A DNA stretch of 6,328 bases from Lachnospiraceae bacterium (GCA_017416055.1 JAFQDI010000079.1:1-6328); one strand, 5' to 3'. Shown: positions 1 through 5,592, numbered from the stretch's first letter. Notes: generated by a model not told the origin, from the letters alone. Program-made: numbers and translations.

Positions 1-809
1 GCCAGCAGCTTGGAGATCACACTCTCAATATCGTCGCCGATATATCCGGCCTCTGTCAGAGAAGTCGCATCCGCGATCGCAAGCGGCACATTAAGAAGCT
101 TCGCCAGAGTCTTAACCAGATAAGTCTTACCGCTTCCGGTCGGTCCGATCAGAAGTACATTTGACTTCTCAATTTCCACACCGTCCTCAGGGGTAGCACA
201 GACACGCTTATAATGATTATAGACTGCTACAGAAAGAGTTTTCTTCGCCTTTTCCTGGCCGATCACGTACTCGTCAAGCATCGCCTTCAGGCGGTGAGGT
301 GCGGGTATCTCGCTGCGGTCAAATTTTTTCGGCTCTTTATTCTCTTTTTTCTTTTTGATTCTCTGACGTCTGGGCATGCCCATATCGCCCAAACCGAAAT
401 CATTCAGATTGATGAAACGCACATTCTGAAAAGGATTTCCGGAAGGTTTTCCCTTCCCCTTCTCGTCATCCGGTGTCTCATCTCCCTGCTTCTCTGTAGA
501 ATCGGTGAGTTTCGGGCTCTTTTGCATCTGCTGAATCGGTATCTCCATGGTCGTCATAAATCCGGGGAAACCATCCATATCCGGCATACCGAACTGCTCA
601 GCTGTATTGAACATTTTCTGCATGCAATCCACACAAATATTTAGATTTCCGGGCATGGTCAGGATTTTTCCTGCCTTGCTCTCCGGCCGATGGCAGATCA
701 TACACACCTGTTCATAATCGTCATCTTCTTCCACCGCCACTTTCACGTCTTTATTTTCCTCGATGGCCTCATTGGTCATCTCATCAATCTCTCTGAAATC
801 TTCTGACAT
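1..809 (-). CDS. clpX: ClpX-family AAA+ unfoldase, N-terminal part (partial, runs off left edge)
   Basis: This is the first 269 codons of a ClpX-type ATPase, the cytoplasmic ring that unfolds substrates and feeds them to ClpP. The visible order is: an acidic N-terminus (1-34); a zinc-binding domain with Cys36, Cys39, Cys59 and Cys62 (CX2C-X19-CX2C, as in ClpX); a long charged, Met/Gly/Pro-rich linker (about 68-165); then the AAA+ start with [12 protein letters not shown] (179-190), Walker A GPTGSGKT (222-229) and [12 protein letters not shown] (252-263). The ATG at 807-809 is chosen because AGGAG (817-821) lies 7 nt upstream and a good promoter precedes it. Oddities: the Walker A lysine (228) lies about 100 residues later than in E. 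coli ClpX, and the usual TEAGYVGEDVEN reads [12 protein letters not shown], which suggests a divergent paralogue rather than the housekeeping copy. The pore loops, Walker B and the ClpP-binding loop are outside the window, so ClpP partnership cannot be judged. Confidence 0.93.
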   Translation of the reverse strand, partial: MSEDFREIDEMTNEAIEENKDVKVAVEEDDDYEQVCMICHRPESKAGKILTMPGNLNICVDCMQKMFNTAEQFGMPDMDGFPGFMTTMEIPIQQMQKSPKLTDSTEKQGDETPDDEKGKGKPSGNPFQNVRFINLNDFGLGDMGMPRRQRIKKKKENKEPKKFDRSEIPAPHRLKAMLDEYVIGQEKAKKTLSVAVYNHYKRVCATPEDGVEIEKSNVLLIGPTGSGKTYLVKTLAKLLNVPLAIADATSLTEAGYIGDDIESVISKLL

Positions 810-856
810 ACTTATTCTCCTGTCTTTATCCGGCCATTACTGACCGCTCGCATAAT

Positions 857-885
857 ATCATACTCTATTTCCGCAAAACAGGCAA
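857..885 (-). promoter_or_regulatory. sigma-A-type promoter of clpX
   Basis: Read on the minus strand, TTGCCT (plus 880-885) and TATGAT (plus 857-862) are separated by exactly 17 bp. Transcription would begin near 850, giving a leader of about 40 nt before the clpX ATG. Both hexamers match the housekeeping consensus well (TTGACA 4/6, TATAAT 5/6). No operator or CIRCE/CtsR-like repeat was noticed around it. Confidence 0.6.
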
Positions 886-924
886 GTAAAGTTTCCATAA
901 ACCGTTCAAATCATTTTTCTCTCA

Positions 925-953
925 TGGACTTCTTCTTCATTTTGCAGTAAAAT
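925..953 (+). promoter_or_regulatory. candidate housekeeping promoter of the sigma operon
   Basis: TGGACT (925-930) and TAAAAT (948-953) are 17 bp apart and match the -35/-10 consensus at 4/6 and 5/6. Transcription would start near 960, leaving a leader of about 100 nt before the first gene at 1059. This could supply basal transcription of the three-gene operon. The -35 box is mediocre, so confidence is modest. Confidence 0.35.
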
Positions 954-979
954 AGAACCAAAAGATTTTTCAAACAGAA

Positions 980-1008
980 TGAAAGGTTTCTTTTTTCCGA
1001 ATCGTATT
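980..1008 (+). promoter_or_regulatory. candidate ECF-sigma promoter (autoregulation site)
   Basis: TGAAAG (980-985) and CGTATT (1003-1008) are separated by 17 bp. This resembles the TGAAAC ... CGTA pattern recognised by many ECF sigma factors of Firmicutes. It lies 50 nt upstream of the first gene of an operon that encodes an ECF-type sigma factor, and such factors commonly activate their own operon. The assignment is by pattern and position only; no second copy of the motif is present in this window to confirm it. Confidence 0.42.
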
Positions 1009-1045
1009 CCTTATGAAGTCACTTCACTGACTATCCTATCAGAAT

Positions 1046-1050
1046 GGAGG
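1046..1050 (+). promoter_or_regulatory. ribosome binding site deciding the ATG-1059 start
   Basis: GGAGG ends 8 nt before the ATG at 1059. An in-frame upstream ATG at 1044 overlaps this GGAGG and has no site of its own, so 1059 is the start; starting there also places Lys-Lys-Arg directly after Met, as in a normal signal peptide. Confidence 0.75.
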
Positions 1051-1058
1051 ATCTATGC

Positions 1059-1391
1059 ATGAAGAAGCGGATCAGCGGATTATTGGTTCTGGTTCTCATC
1101 CTGATCATCGGCAGTACAGCTGCGTTGGCTGCAGGCACTCCCCGGGATAACGCACCTGCATGCCAGACAGGCCAAAATTTCTTGGACGAAGACGAGGACG
1201 GCATCTGCGACAACCGTGAGAACAAACCGGGCCAATCCTTTGTCGATGAAGACGGGGACGGCATTTGTGATAACCGGGGCAATGGTTGTGGCCAGAGTAG
1301 CGGCAAAGGAAACGGTTGCGGCAAGGGTAACGGCGGCGGCAAGGGCAACGGCTGCGGCAAAAGCGGCAGAAACGGCAACTGCGGAAAGTAA
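1059..1391 (+). CDS. small secreted Cys/Gly-rich protein with two DxDxDGxxD calcium-loop repeats
   Basis: This 110-residue protein opens with a clear signal peptide: MKKR, a hydrophobic core (8-18) and a likely cleavage near Ala-Leu-Ala-Ala (22-25). The mature part holds two 14-residue repeats (40-53 and 60-73), each with D-E-D-x-D-G-I-C-D-N-R. They fit the DxDxDGxxD calcium loop seen in dockerin, EF-hand-like and thrombospondin type 3 repeats, with a Cys inside each loop. The tail (74-110) is a Gly/Asn/Lys/Cys low-complexity stretch. There are seven Cys in all (35, 50, 70, 77, 87, 99, 108), so disulfides or metal binding are possible. No LPXTG motif, lipobox or second membrane segment is present, so it is predicted to be released or held non-covalently at the surface. 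It ends 17 nt before the sigma gene with no terminator between them, so it is the first gene of the operon. Calcium binding is inferred from motif only; the function is unknown. Similar short DGDGICDN proteins occur in Clostridia. Confidence 0.8.
   Translation: MKKRISGLLVLVLILIIGSTAALAAGTPRDNAPACQTGQNFLDEDEDGICDNRENKPGQSFVDEDGDGICDNRGNGCGQSSGKGNGCGKGNGGGKGNGCGKSGRNGNCGK
1176..1277 (+). repeat. two 42-nt tandem-type coding repeats, 60-nt period
   Basis: Units at 1176-1217 and 1236-1277 encode the two calcium-loop motifs. The protein units agree at 11 of 14 positions, while the DNA agrees at about 30 of 42; six of the codons for identical residues differ synonymously. That pattern suggests an old duplication whose amino acids are held by selection. 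Confidence 0.75.
1278..1388 (+). repeat. degenerate GGC/AAC/AAG codon repeat encoding a Gly/Asn/Lys/Cys tail
   Basis: This stretch is built from short variants of GGCAAGGGCAACGGC with interspersed TGC/TGT codons, giving repeated G-N-G-C-G-K units. It is likely prone to slippage. It also creates long spurious open frames on both strands, including an antisense Pro/Leu-rich one, which are not genes. Confidence 0.65.
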
Positions 1392-1397
1392 AAGTTT

Positions 1398-1401
1398 GAG
1401 G
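1398..1401 (+). promoter_or_regulatory. ribosome binding site for the GTG-started sigma gene
   Basis: GAGG lies 7 nt before the GTG at 1409. The overlapping ATG at 1407 opens a different frame that stops after about 23 codons, so the GTG is preferred. The next in-frame ATG (1433-1435) would remove eight residues and has no comparable site. Confidence 0.6.
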
Positions 1402-1408
1402 ATTTGAT

Positions 1409-1891
1409 GTGCGGAGCGAACAGGAAGCAATCATGGCAGTCGAACGTTATGGAAATACCGTACGTCGACTTTGTATGACCTATCTGAAAAATTTTCACGA
1501 CACGGAGGACGTATTTCAAACCGTGTTTATGAAGTACGTCCTCAGCTCCGTCGTCTTTGAGAGTGATGAACACGAAAAGGCATGGTTTATCCGTGTAACG
1601 ATCAATTCATGCAAAGACCTGTTAAAGAATTTCTTCCGCACTCACACCGTTTCTCTGGACGAGGTGATAGAACAGGCCATTGACTTTCCCGAAAAAAGTA
1701 TCGACTTGCTGGAAGCGGTTCTCTCCCTTCCCACCAAATACCGTGAAGTGATTTACCTGCATTACTATGAAGGCTACTCTGCTTTGGAGATCAGCCGGAT
1801 ACTAAAAAAGAATGTCAATACGATATACACCAATCTGGCCAGAGCCAGACTTCGATTACGAGATACGTTGGGAGGTGAAGAGATTGTCTGA
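1409..1891 (+). CDS. ECF-type RNA polymerase sigma factor (sigma-70 family)
   Basis: This 160-residue protein has the two-domain plan of ECF sigma factors. Region 2 covers about residues 8-78, with DTEDVFQTVFMKYV (31-44) as the core-binding/-10 segment and AWFIRVTINSCKDLLKN (58-74) as region 2.4. A short linker leads to region 4 (about 97-153), with LPTKYREVIYLHYYEGYS and the helix-turn-helix ALEISRILKKNVNTIYTNLARARLRL that reads the -35 box. The start is GTG, supported by GAGG 7 nt upstream. Its stop overlaps the next gene, the membrane anti-sigma factor, the classic arrangement for a sigma/anti-sigma pair held at fixed ratio by translational coupling. The length fits the family (about 160-190), and no SigI-type C-terminal domain is present. 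Targets are unknown; the promoter-like TGAAAG-N17-CGTATT upstream of the operon is the obvious candidate. It acts in the cytoplasm with RNA polymerase. Confidence 0.92.
   Translation: MRSEQEAIMAVERYGNTVRRLCMTYLKNFHDTEDVFQTVFMKYVLSSVVFESDEHEKAWFIRVTINSCKDLLKNFFRTHTVSLDEVIEQAIDFPEKSIDLLEAVLSLPTKYREVIYLHYYEGYSALEISRILKKNVNTIYTNLARARLRLRDTLGGEEIV
1870..1875 (+). promoter_or_regulatory. ribosome binding site deciding the TTG-1884 start of the anti-sigma gene
   Basis: GGGAGG lies 8 nt before TTG 1884. The in-frame GTG at 1875 overlaps the GGGAGG and has no spaced site, and the ATG far upstream at 1812 would add 24 residues that duplicate sigma-coding DNA. TTG 1884 gives MSEQLKHAFDQIQAEESLKQ, a natural beginning for this family. 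Confidence 0.7.
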
Positions 1892-2675
1892 ACAGCTTAA
1901 GCACGCATTTGATCAGATTCAAGCAGAAGAATCATTAAAACAGCATACATTGGACTATCTTTCCCGAAAAACGAACGGCTATCACCGCTCTCCCTTTTCC
2001 GTTCGGCCTGCACTGATTGCCGTAGCCTTGTCTTTCCTTCTGTTGCTGGGTATCGCCGGTCATACCCTCTACTTTACCCCGAGCACTATCATCAGTGTGG
2101 ATGTAAATCCTTCTATTGAGTTAGAAATCAATCGTTTTGGAAAAGTGATTGACGTAAACGCATTCAATGGTGACGGCTCCGTTATCGTGTCTTCTGTTCA
2201 CCTTCGTTTTCTGGATTATGAAACTGCGGTGGCAACGCTTCTCCGAGATGACAGCATGGCTGACTATCTAACCGGTGAACATCTCATTTCCATCTCCGTT
2301 TTCGGCGATGATGAATCCGTCTGCCAGACTATGCTCAGCCAACTTGGCGTCTGCATTTCCAACTATGACAATGTTCATTGCTCGTCGGGAAATCGAGGAC
2401 TCGCAGCATATGCCCACGCTGTCGGACTCTCCTGCGGCAAATATCAGGCATACTTAGAACTTCTCGCCTTGGATCCAACCATCACTCCGGAAGAGGTGAG
2501 GGATCTTACCATGCGGCAGATTTGCGACCGAATCAATGCGCTTTCCGGTGAAACAATTTATCCGAGTCACGGCTTTGGCAATCACGACGGCACCCACTCC
2601 GGAAGCGGTAACGGTAACGGAAAAGGTGACGGAACCGGTTCCGGCAACAAGCACCATTCCGAAACTCATCCATAA
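1884..2675 (+). CDS. RsgI-like transmembrane anti-sigma factor with Asn-Pro self-cleavage motif
   Basis: From the TTG start it has 263 residues. Residues 1-41 are a charged cytoplasmic segment beginning SEQLKHAFDQIQAEESLK, the presumed sigma-binding part. A single membrane helix spans about 42-62. Outside, residues 68-110 match the extracytoplasmic domain of RsgI-type anti-sigma factors: IISVDVNPSIELEINRFGKVIDV and NGDG. In RsgI relatives the Asn-Pro bond of this motif is known to break by itself, leaving two halves that stay associated until a signal arrives; here that bond is Asn75-Pro76. Residues 110-225 are less familiar and carry five Cys (147, 157, 166, 184, 213). The last 35 residues are Gly/Asn/Ser-rich with six His (229, 234, 238, 257, 258, 262) and contain no carbohydrate-binding or glycosidase domain, unlike cellulosomal RsgI proteins. 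The gene overlaps the sigma gene by 8 nt, so the two are likely translationally coupled. Signal release by regulated proteolysis is inferred. Confidence 0.85.
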   Translation: MSEQLKHAFDQIQAEESLKQHTLDYLSRKTNGYHRSPFSVRPALIAVALSFLLLLGIAGHTLYFTPSTIISVDVNPSIELEINRFGKVIDVNAFNGDGSVIVSSVHLRFLDYETAVATLLRDDSMADYLTGEHLISISVFGDDESVCQTMLSQLGVCISNYDNVHCSSGNRGLAAYAHAVGLSCGKYQAYLELLALDPTITPEEVRDLTMRQICDRINALSGETIYPSHGFGNHDGTHSGSGNGNGKGDGTGSGNKHHSETHP

Positions 2676-2683
2676 ACGATCAA

Positions 2684-2726
2684 ATCCCCGGATTCTGTCC
2701 GTAAAGACAGCCTCCGGGGATGATTT
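2684..2726. terminator. shared bidirectional hairpin terminator between the anti-sigma gene and glyA
   Basis: A 9-bp outer stem ATCCCCGGA/TCCGGGGAT (2684-2692 with 2713-2721) is followed inward by a 2x2 internal loop, a 5-bp stem CTGTC/GACAG (2695-2699 with 2706-2710) and a 6-nt loop. A GATTTCTTCT run follows on the plus strand, and TTTGATCGTTT on the minus strand. It starts 9 nt after the anti-sigma stop and 8 nt after the glyA stop on the other side, so it probably ends both convergent units. The T-runs are imperfect. Confidence 0.8.
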
Positions 2727-2733
2727 CTTCTAC

Positions 2734-3987
2734 TTATTCGTATAACGGAAATCTCTTTGTCAGCTCTGCAACCCTCGCCGCCACTTCTTCTTTCTTGTTC
2801 TCGAAATCGAAGATGCAGTCTGCGATGCAATCTGCCACGATCTTCATCTCCTCTACGCCAAATCCACGTGTCGTCACTGCAGGAGTACCCACACGCACAC
2901 CGCTGGTCACAAAAGGGCTTCGTTTCTCGCCGGGAACGGTGTTCTTGTTCGCCGTGATGTGAACCTCGTCCAGGTTGTGCTCCAACTGCTTTCCGGTCAC
3001 TTCCTCATCGGAGAGATCAATCAGCATCAGATGGTTATCTGTACCACCGCTGACGATTTTCACACCGCGCTCAATTAGACGGGCAGACAATGCCTGCGCA
3101 TTATCCACCACGCGCTTTGCGTAAGTCTTGAACTCCGGCTTCAATGCCTCACCAAAGCATACGGCCTTACCTGCGATTACATGCTCCAGAGGGCCGCCCT
3201 GAGTTCCGGGGAAAATCGCTTTGTTGATCTTCTTGATCAATTCCTCACTGTTGGTCAGAATCAGACCACCACGAGGCCCGCGAAGAGTTTTATGGGTAGT
3301 CGTAGTCACAACGTCCGCGTAAGGAACAGGGTTCATATGGGCACCGCCAGCCACAAGTCCTGCGATATGAGCCATATCAATCATCAGCATCGCACCAACG
3401 CCGTGCGCGATGTTTGCCAAACGTTCAAAATCCAATGCACGGCAATATGCGGACGCACCGGCTACCAGAAGCTTCGGCTGTACTTCCTTCACCTGCTTCT
3501 CCAACGCATCGTAATCAAGGAAACCATTTTCATCCACACCATATGCGATAAAATTGTAATACTTTCCACTCATATTCGCGGGGCTTCCATGGGTCAGGTG
3601 ACCGCCCTGAGACAGATCCATACCCATTACCGTATCGCCCACTTCAAGCACTGCAAAGTAAACCGCCAGATTTGCCTGTGCGCCGGAGTGAGGCTGTACG
3701 TTCGCATACTTTGCGCCAAACAGTTCACACGCACGGTCAATCGCCAACTGCTCTACCACATCCACATGCTGGCAACCACCATAGTATCGGTGTCCGGGAT
3801 AACCTTCCGCATATTTATTCGTCAACACACTGCCCATTGCAGCCATCACTGCAGGGCTTACAATATTCTCCGAAGCAATCAATTCAATATTGTCGCGCTG
3901 TCTCTGAAGCTCCGCCTGCATCGCCTCTGCAACTGCGGCATCCTTCGTCCCAAGAAAGCCAATCGTATCCATCATGTCCTGAAACAT
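2734..3987 (-). CDS. glyA: serine hydroxymethyltransferase
   Basis: This enzyme of 417 residues, the usual bacterial length, uses pyridoxal phosphate to interconvert serine plus tetrahydrofolate with glycine plus 5,10-methylene-tetrahydrofolate, the main one-carbon source of the cytoplasm. Family landmarks are easy to see: [11 protein letters not shown] (35-45), [15 protein letters not shown] (57-71), [11 protein letters not shown] (96-106), GGHLTHGSP (128-136), [14 protein letters not shown] (202-215), the cofactor-binding [14 protein letters not shown] with Lys233, and [16 protein letters not shown] near the C-terminus. The ATG is supported by AAAGGAG (3995-4001) 7 nt upstream. Two positions look less usual from memory: SAYCR (179-183), where Pro or Ser often stands at the Cys, and LSQGGH (125-130), where His is common at the Gln; neither should abolish activity. 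The gene has its own strong promoter, and the structured element after htrA separates it from that gene. Confidence 0.98.
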   Translation of the reverse strand: MFQDMMDTIGFLGTKDAAVAEAMQAELQRQRDNIELIASENIVSPAVMAAMGSVLTNKYAEGYPGHRYYGGCQHVDVVEQLAIDRACELFGAKYANVQPHSGAQANLAVYFAVLEVGDTVMGMDLSQGGHLTHGSPANMSGKYYNFIAYGVDENGFLDYDALEKQVKEVQPKLLVAGASAYCRALDFERLANIAHGVGAMLMIDMAHIAGLVAGGAHMNPVPYADVVTTTTHKTLRGPRGGLILTNSEELIKKINKAIFPGTQGGPLEHVIAGKAVCFGEALKPEFKTYAKRVVDNAQALSARLIERGVKIVSGGTDNHLMLIDLSDEEVTGKQLEHNLDEVHITANKNTVPGEKRSPFVTSGVRVGTPAVTTRGFGVEEMKIVADCIADCIFDFENKKEEVAARVAELTKRFPLYE

Positions 3988-4037
3988 ATTGTTTCTCCTT
4001 TCACGTCCATCTTTTGCTTATAAATAGAGTTTTATTT

Positions 4038-4066
4038 ATTATAATCTCAAATATCTATTTTGCCAA
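4038..4066 (-). promoter_or_regulatory. sigma-A promoter of glyA
   Basis: On the minus strand TTGGCA (plus 4061-4066) and a perfect TATAAT (plus 4038-4043) are 17 bp apart. Transcription should begin near 4031, giving a leader of about 44 nt with no obvious riboswitch. The surrounding 4021-4110 stretch is very AT-rich, as expected for a strong promoter. Confidence 0.75.
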
Positions 4067-4076
4067 TCTCGTAAAA

Positions 4077-4096
4077 ATGTCAAAATATTATGACAT
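4077..4096. promoter_or_regulatory. 20-bp near-perfect palindrome upstream of the glyA promoter (candidate operator)
   Basis: Arms ATGTCA (4077-4082) and TGACAT (4091-4096) flank an AT-rich core; nine of ten base pairs of the 20-bp dyad match. It begins 11 bp upstream of the glyA -35 box, a position typical of an activator or repressor site. A second overlapping dyad, TTATGACATAA (4089-4099), shares the right arm. The binding protein is unknown. Confidence 0.4.
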
Positions 4097-4113
4097 AATT
4101 CACCGCAAAAGGC

Positions 4114-4171
4114 AAAACTCCACAAAACAGACACATTCTCTGTTCTGTGAAGTCTTGCTTCAAGGAGTTTT
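4114..4171 (-). terminator. three-way-junction structured element after htrA (probable terminator)
   Basis: The 58 nt can be paired almost completely. An outer 8-bp stem AAAACTCC/GGAGTTTT (4114-4121 with 4164-4171) encloses two hairpins: 9 bp with a 7-nt loop (4123-4131 with 4139-4147, one G-U pair on the minus strand) and 5 bp with a 5-nt loop (4148-4152 with 4158-4162). Single unpaired bases sit at 4122 and 4163. On the minus strand it starts 14 nt after the htrA stop and is followed by GGAGTTTTGCCTTTT, so it most likely ends the htrA transcript. It lies upstream of the predicted glyA start site, hence outside the glyA leader. Confidence 0.6.
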
Positions 4172-4185
4172 CGTGAATCAACCGA

Positions 4186-5577
4186 TTACTGCTTTACATA
4201 GTCGGCTTTAAATCCAAGCGTGAGCACAACCTTAACTTCCTGATACTTCCCGTCCAGTAATCGTTGCACTGTCAACGTGATTTGCGTGCCTCCTTTGTAA
4301 TAATCCATAAGTTTCCCCAGTTCATCCGTACCGCTCACTTTGTGATCATCCAATCCTACAATGATATCACCCGTCTTCAGATCGCTTTCTGCCGCAGGAG
4401 ACCCCGCTACAATTTCCTTCACCAAAGCACCCGCCGGAATTCCGTAGATATTATTGGATGCAACATTCAACATACTCACGCCCATATATCCCAGTTCTTC
4501 CTCACTGACTTTTACCATTGTTTCTTTGTTCATCAATTCTTCAATAATTGCTCTCACCTGACTGACCGGAATGGCAAAGCCCATACCTTCCACATCCGTA
4601 TCGGAATACTTTGCTGAATTAATTCCAATCACTTCGCCCTTCATGTTCAGCAGGGCTCCGCCGCTGTTTCCGGGGTTGATCGCAGCATCCGTCTGGATCA
4701 GCGTCATGGTCACGCCATCAATGGTCACATCGCGATTGACCGCACTGATATATCCTACCGTCATACTTTGGCCGTAACCCAATGCATTTCCGATCGCCTC
4801 CACTTTCTGACCGACTTCTGCTTCTTCGTTTGCAAGATTCGCAATCGAAATGGAGGACTTTGTGCTGCTCTCCATCTCCTTCAGCATTACCGCAACCACA
4901 GCCAGATCGTTGTCCGGCGCATTTCCTTTTTTATGTGCCTCGACCGTCTTTCCATCCACAAATGTCACGGTAAGCTCATCTGCGCCCTCGATCACATGAT
5001 AATTCGTCACAATCAACAACTCTGTATCATTCTTGCCAATGATGATACCACTTCCGCTTCCTTCCACCTCTTGATCAAATATCTGGAAGCCATTATTGTA
5101 CTCGTAAACTGCTTTATTTGTGATAGCCACAATCGACGGCAGTGCCGTCTTGTACACCGCAGATACATCACGGTCGTCCTCGGATATCGTCGGTTTCAAT
5201 GTTGTTCCGGTCTGAATGCTGTTGTTTCCCACATCCTGGAGTTTGTCCGCAGCATCCAGTATTTCCTCTAGCTTCTGACCATATCCGGTAAGATGTATAA
5301 CGCCCAAAAAAGCTCCCGCCGTGGCACATCCAAACAGGATGCCACACAACAGAGCCGTCGCGATACGGCATCCAATGCTCCTGACCGGACCACGTCCTTC
5401 TCTTCTGTTCTTCCTCTCCTGCCGCCTTGCTTCCTTGGCTGCACGATTCAACTCTTTATATCCCGCCTCTGCGTATGCTCCGGTAACGGTATATCCACCG
5501 TTAATCACTTCAGGCTTCTCCTCATTCTTCGGCACTTCATGCTCATCCATACCGTTGTAATACTCATTTTCGTTCAT
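4186..5577 (-). CDS. htrA: HtrA/DegP-type membrane-anchored serine protease with PDZ domain
   Basis: This 463-residue protein is a quality-control protease that degrades misfolded proteins outside the membrane. It has a charged cytoplasmic N-terminus (1-66, rich in Lys/Arg/Glu), one membrane helix (about 68-95), a linker, then a trypsin-like domain with the full triad: His194 in VTNYHVIEG, Asp224 in DNDLAVVAV and Ser305 in NPGNSGGAL. A single PDZ domain follows (about 362-455, YMGVSML ... GALVKEIVAGSPAAESDLKTGDIIVGLD). The start is the ATG at 5577, because AAGGAGG (5586-5592) is 8 nt upstream; an in-frame ATG at 5616 would add 13 residues and lacks a site. The triad is intact, so an active protease is expected. 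The upstream region carries an 11-bp-period direct repeat that could bind a two-component response regulator, the usual control of htrA in Firmicutes. The neighbouring LCP gene also acts on the envelope. Confidence 0.96.
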   Translation of the reverse strand: MNENEYYNGMDEHEVPKNEEKPEVINGGYTVTGAYAEAGYKELNRAAKEARRQERKNRREGRGPVRSIGCRIATALLCGILFGCATAGAFLGVIHLTGYGQKLEEILDAADKLQDVGNNSIQTGTTLKPTISEDDRDVSAVYKTALPSIVAITNKAVYEYNNGFQIFDQEVEGSGSGIIIGKNDTELLIVTNYHVIEGADELTVTFVDGKTVEAHKKGNAPDNDLAVVAVMLKEMESSTKSSISIANLANEEAEVGQKVEAIGNALGYGQSMTVGYISAVNRDVTIDGVTMTLIQTDAAINPGNSGGALLNMKGEVIGINSAKYSDTDVEGMGFAIPVSQVRAIIEELMNKETMVKVSEEELGYMGVSMLNVASNNIYGIPAGALVKEIVAGSPAAESDLKTGDIIVGLDDHKVSGTDELGKLMDYYKGGTQITLTVQRLLDGKYQEVKVVLTLGFKADYVKQ

Positions 5578-5585
5578 CCTTGATG

Positions 5586-5592
5586 CCTCCTT
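5586..5592 (-). promoter_or_regulatory. ribosome binding site deciding the htrA start
   Basis: AAGGAGG on the minus strand lies 8 nt before the ATG at 5577. It falls inside the longer reading frame that begins at 5616, which argues against that earlier start. Confidence 0.75.

Noticed and set aside
213..644. 143-residue plus-strand open frame opposite clpX
   Set aside because: It lies wholly inside the clpX coding sequence on the other strand, and has no start signals or recognisable domain.
1044..1058. Upstream ATG (and an out-of-frame ATG at 1055) for the secreted protein
   Set aside because: The 1044 ATG overlaps the GGAGG used for 1059 and would put acidic residues before the signal peptide; the 1055 ATG is out of frame.
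1216..1407. Plus-strand 63-residue Ala/Thr-rich open frame overlapping the secreted protein
   Set aside because: It is the shifted reading of the same GGC/AAC repeat; no ribosome site and no family signal.
1031..1573. Antisense 180-residue Pro/Leu-rich open frame
   Set aside because: It is the mirror of the Gly-codon repeat and sigma start region; the repetitive composition alone keeps the frame open, and the sense strand has signal peptide, ribosome site and family matches.
3181..4023. 280-residue open frame antisense to glyA
   Set aside because: It is a shadow of a certain glyA gene; no ribosome site, and His/Arg/Cys-rich composition typical of antisense frames.
3988..4030. Riboswitch (glycine or tetrahydrofolate) in the glyA leader
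   Set aside because: The predicted leader is only about 44 nt and AT-rich with no long stems; the structured element lies upstream of the promoter.
4056..4084. A perfect TTGACA on the minus strand (plus 4079-4084) as a second glyA -35 box
   Set aside because: At 17 bp spacing the -10 position reads AAATAG, a poor match; the TTGGCA/TATAAT pair is clearly better.
4768..5271. 167-residue plus-strand open frame opposite htrA
   Set aside because: It is a shadow of htrA, whose catalytic triad and PDZ domain are unambiguous on the minus strand.
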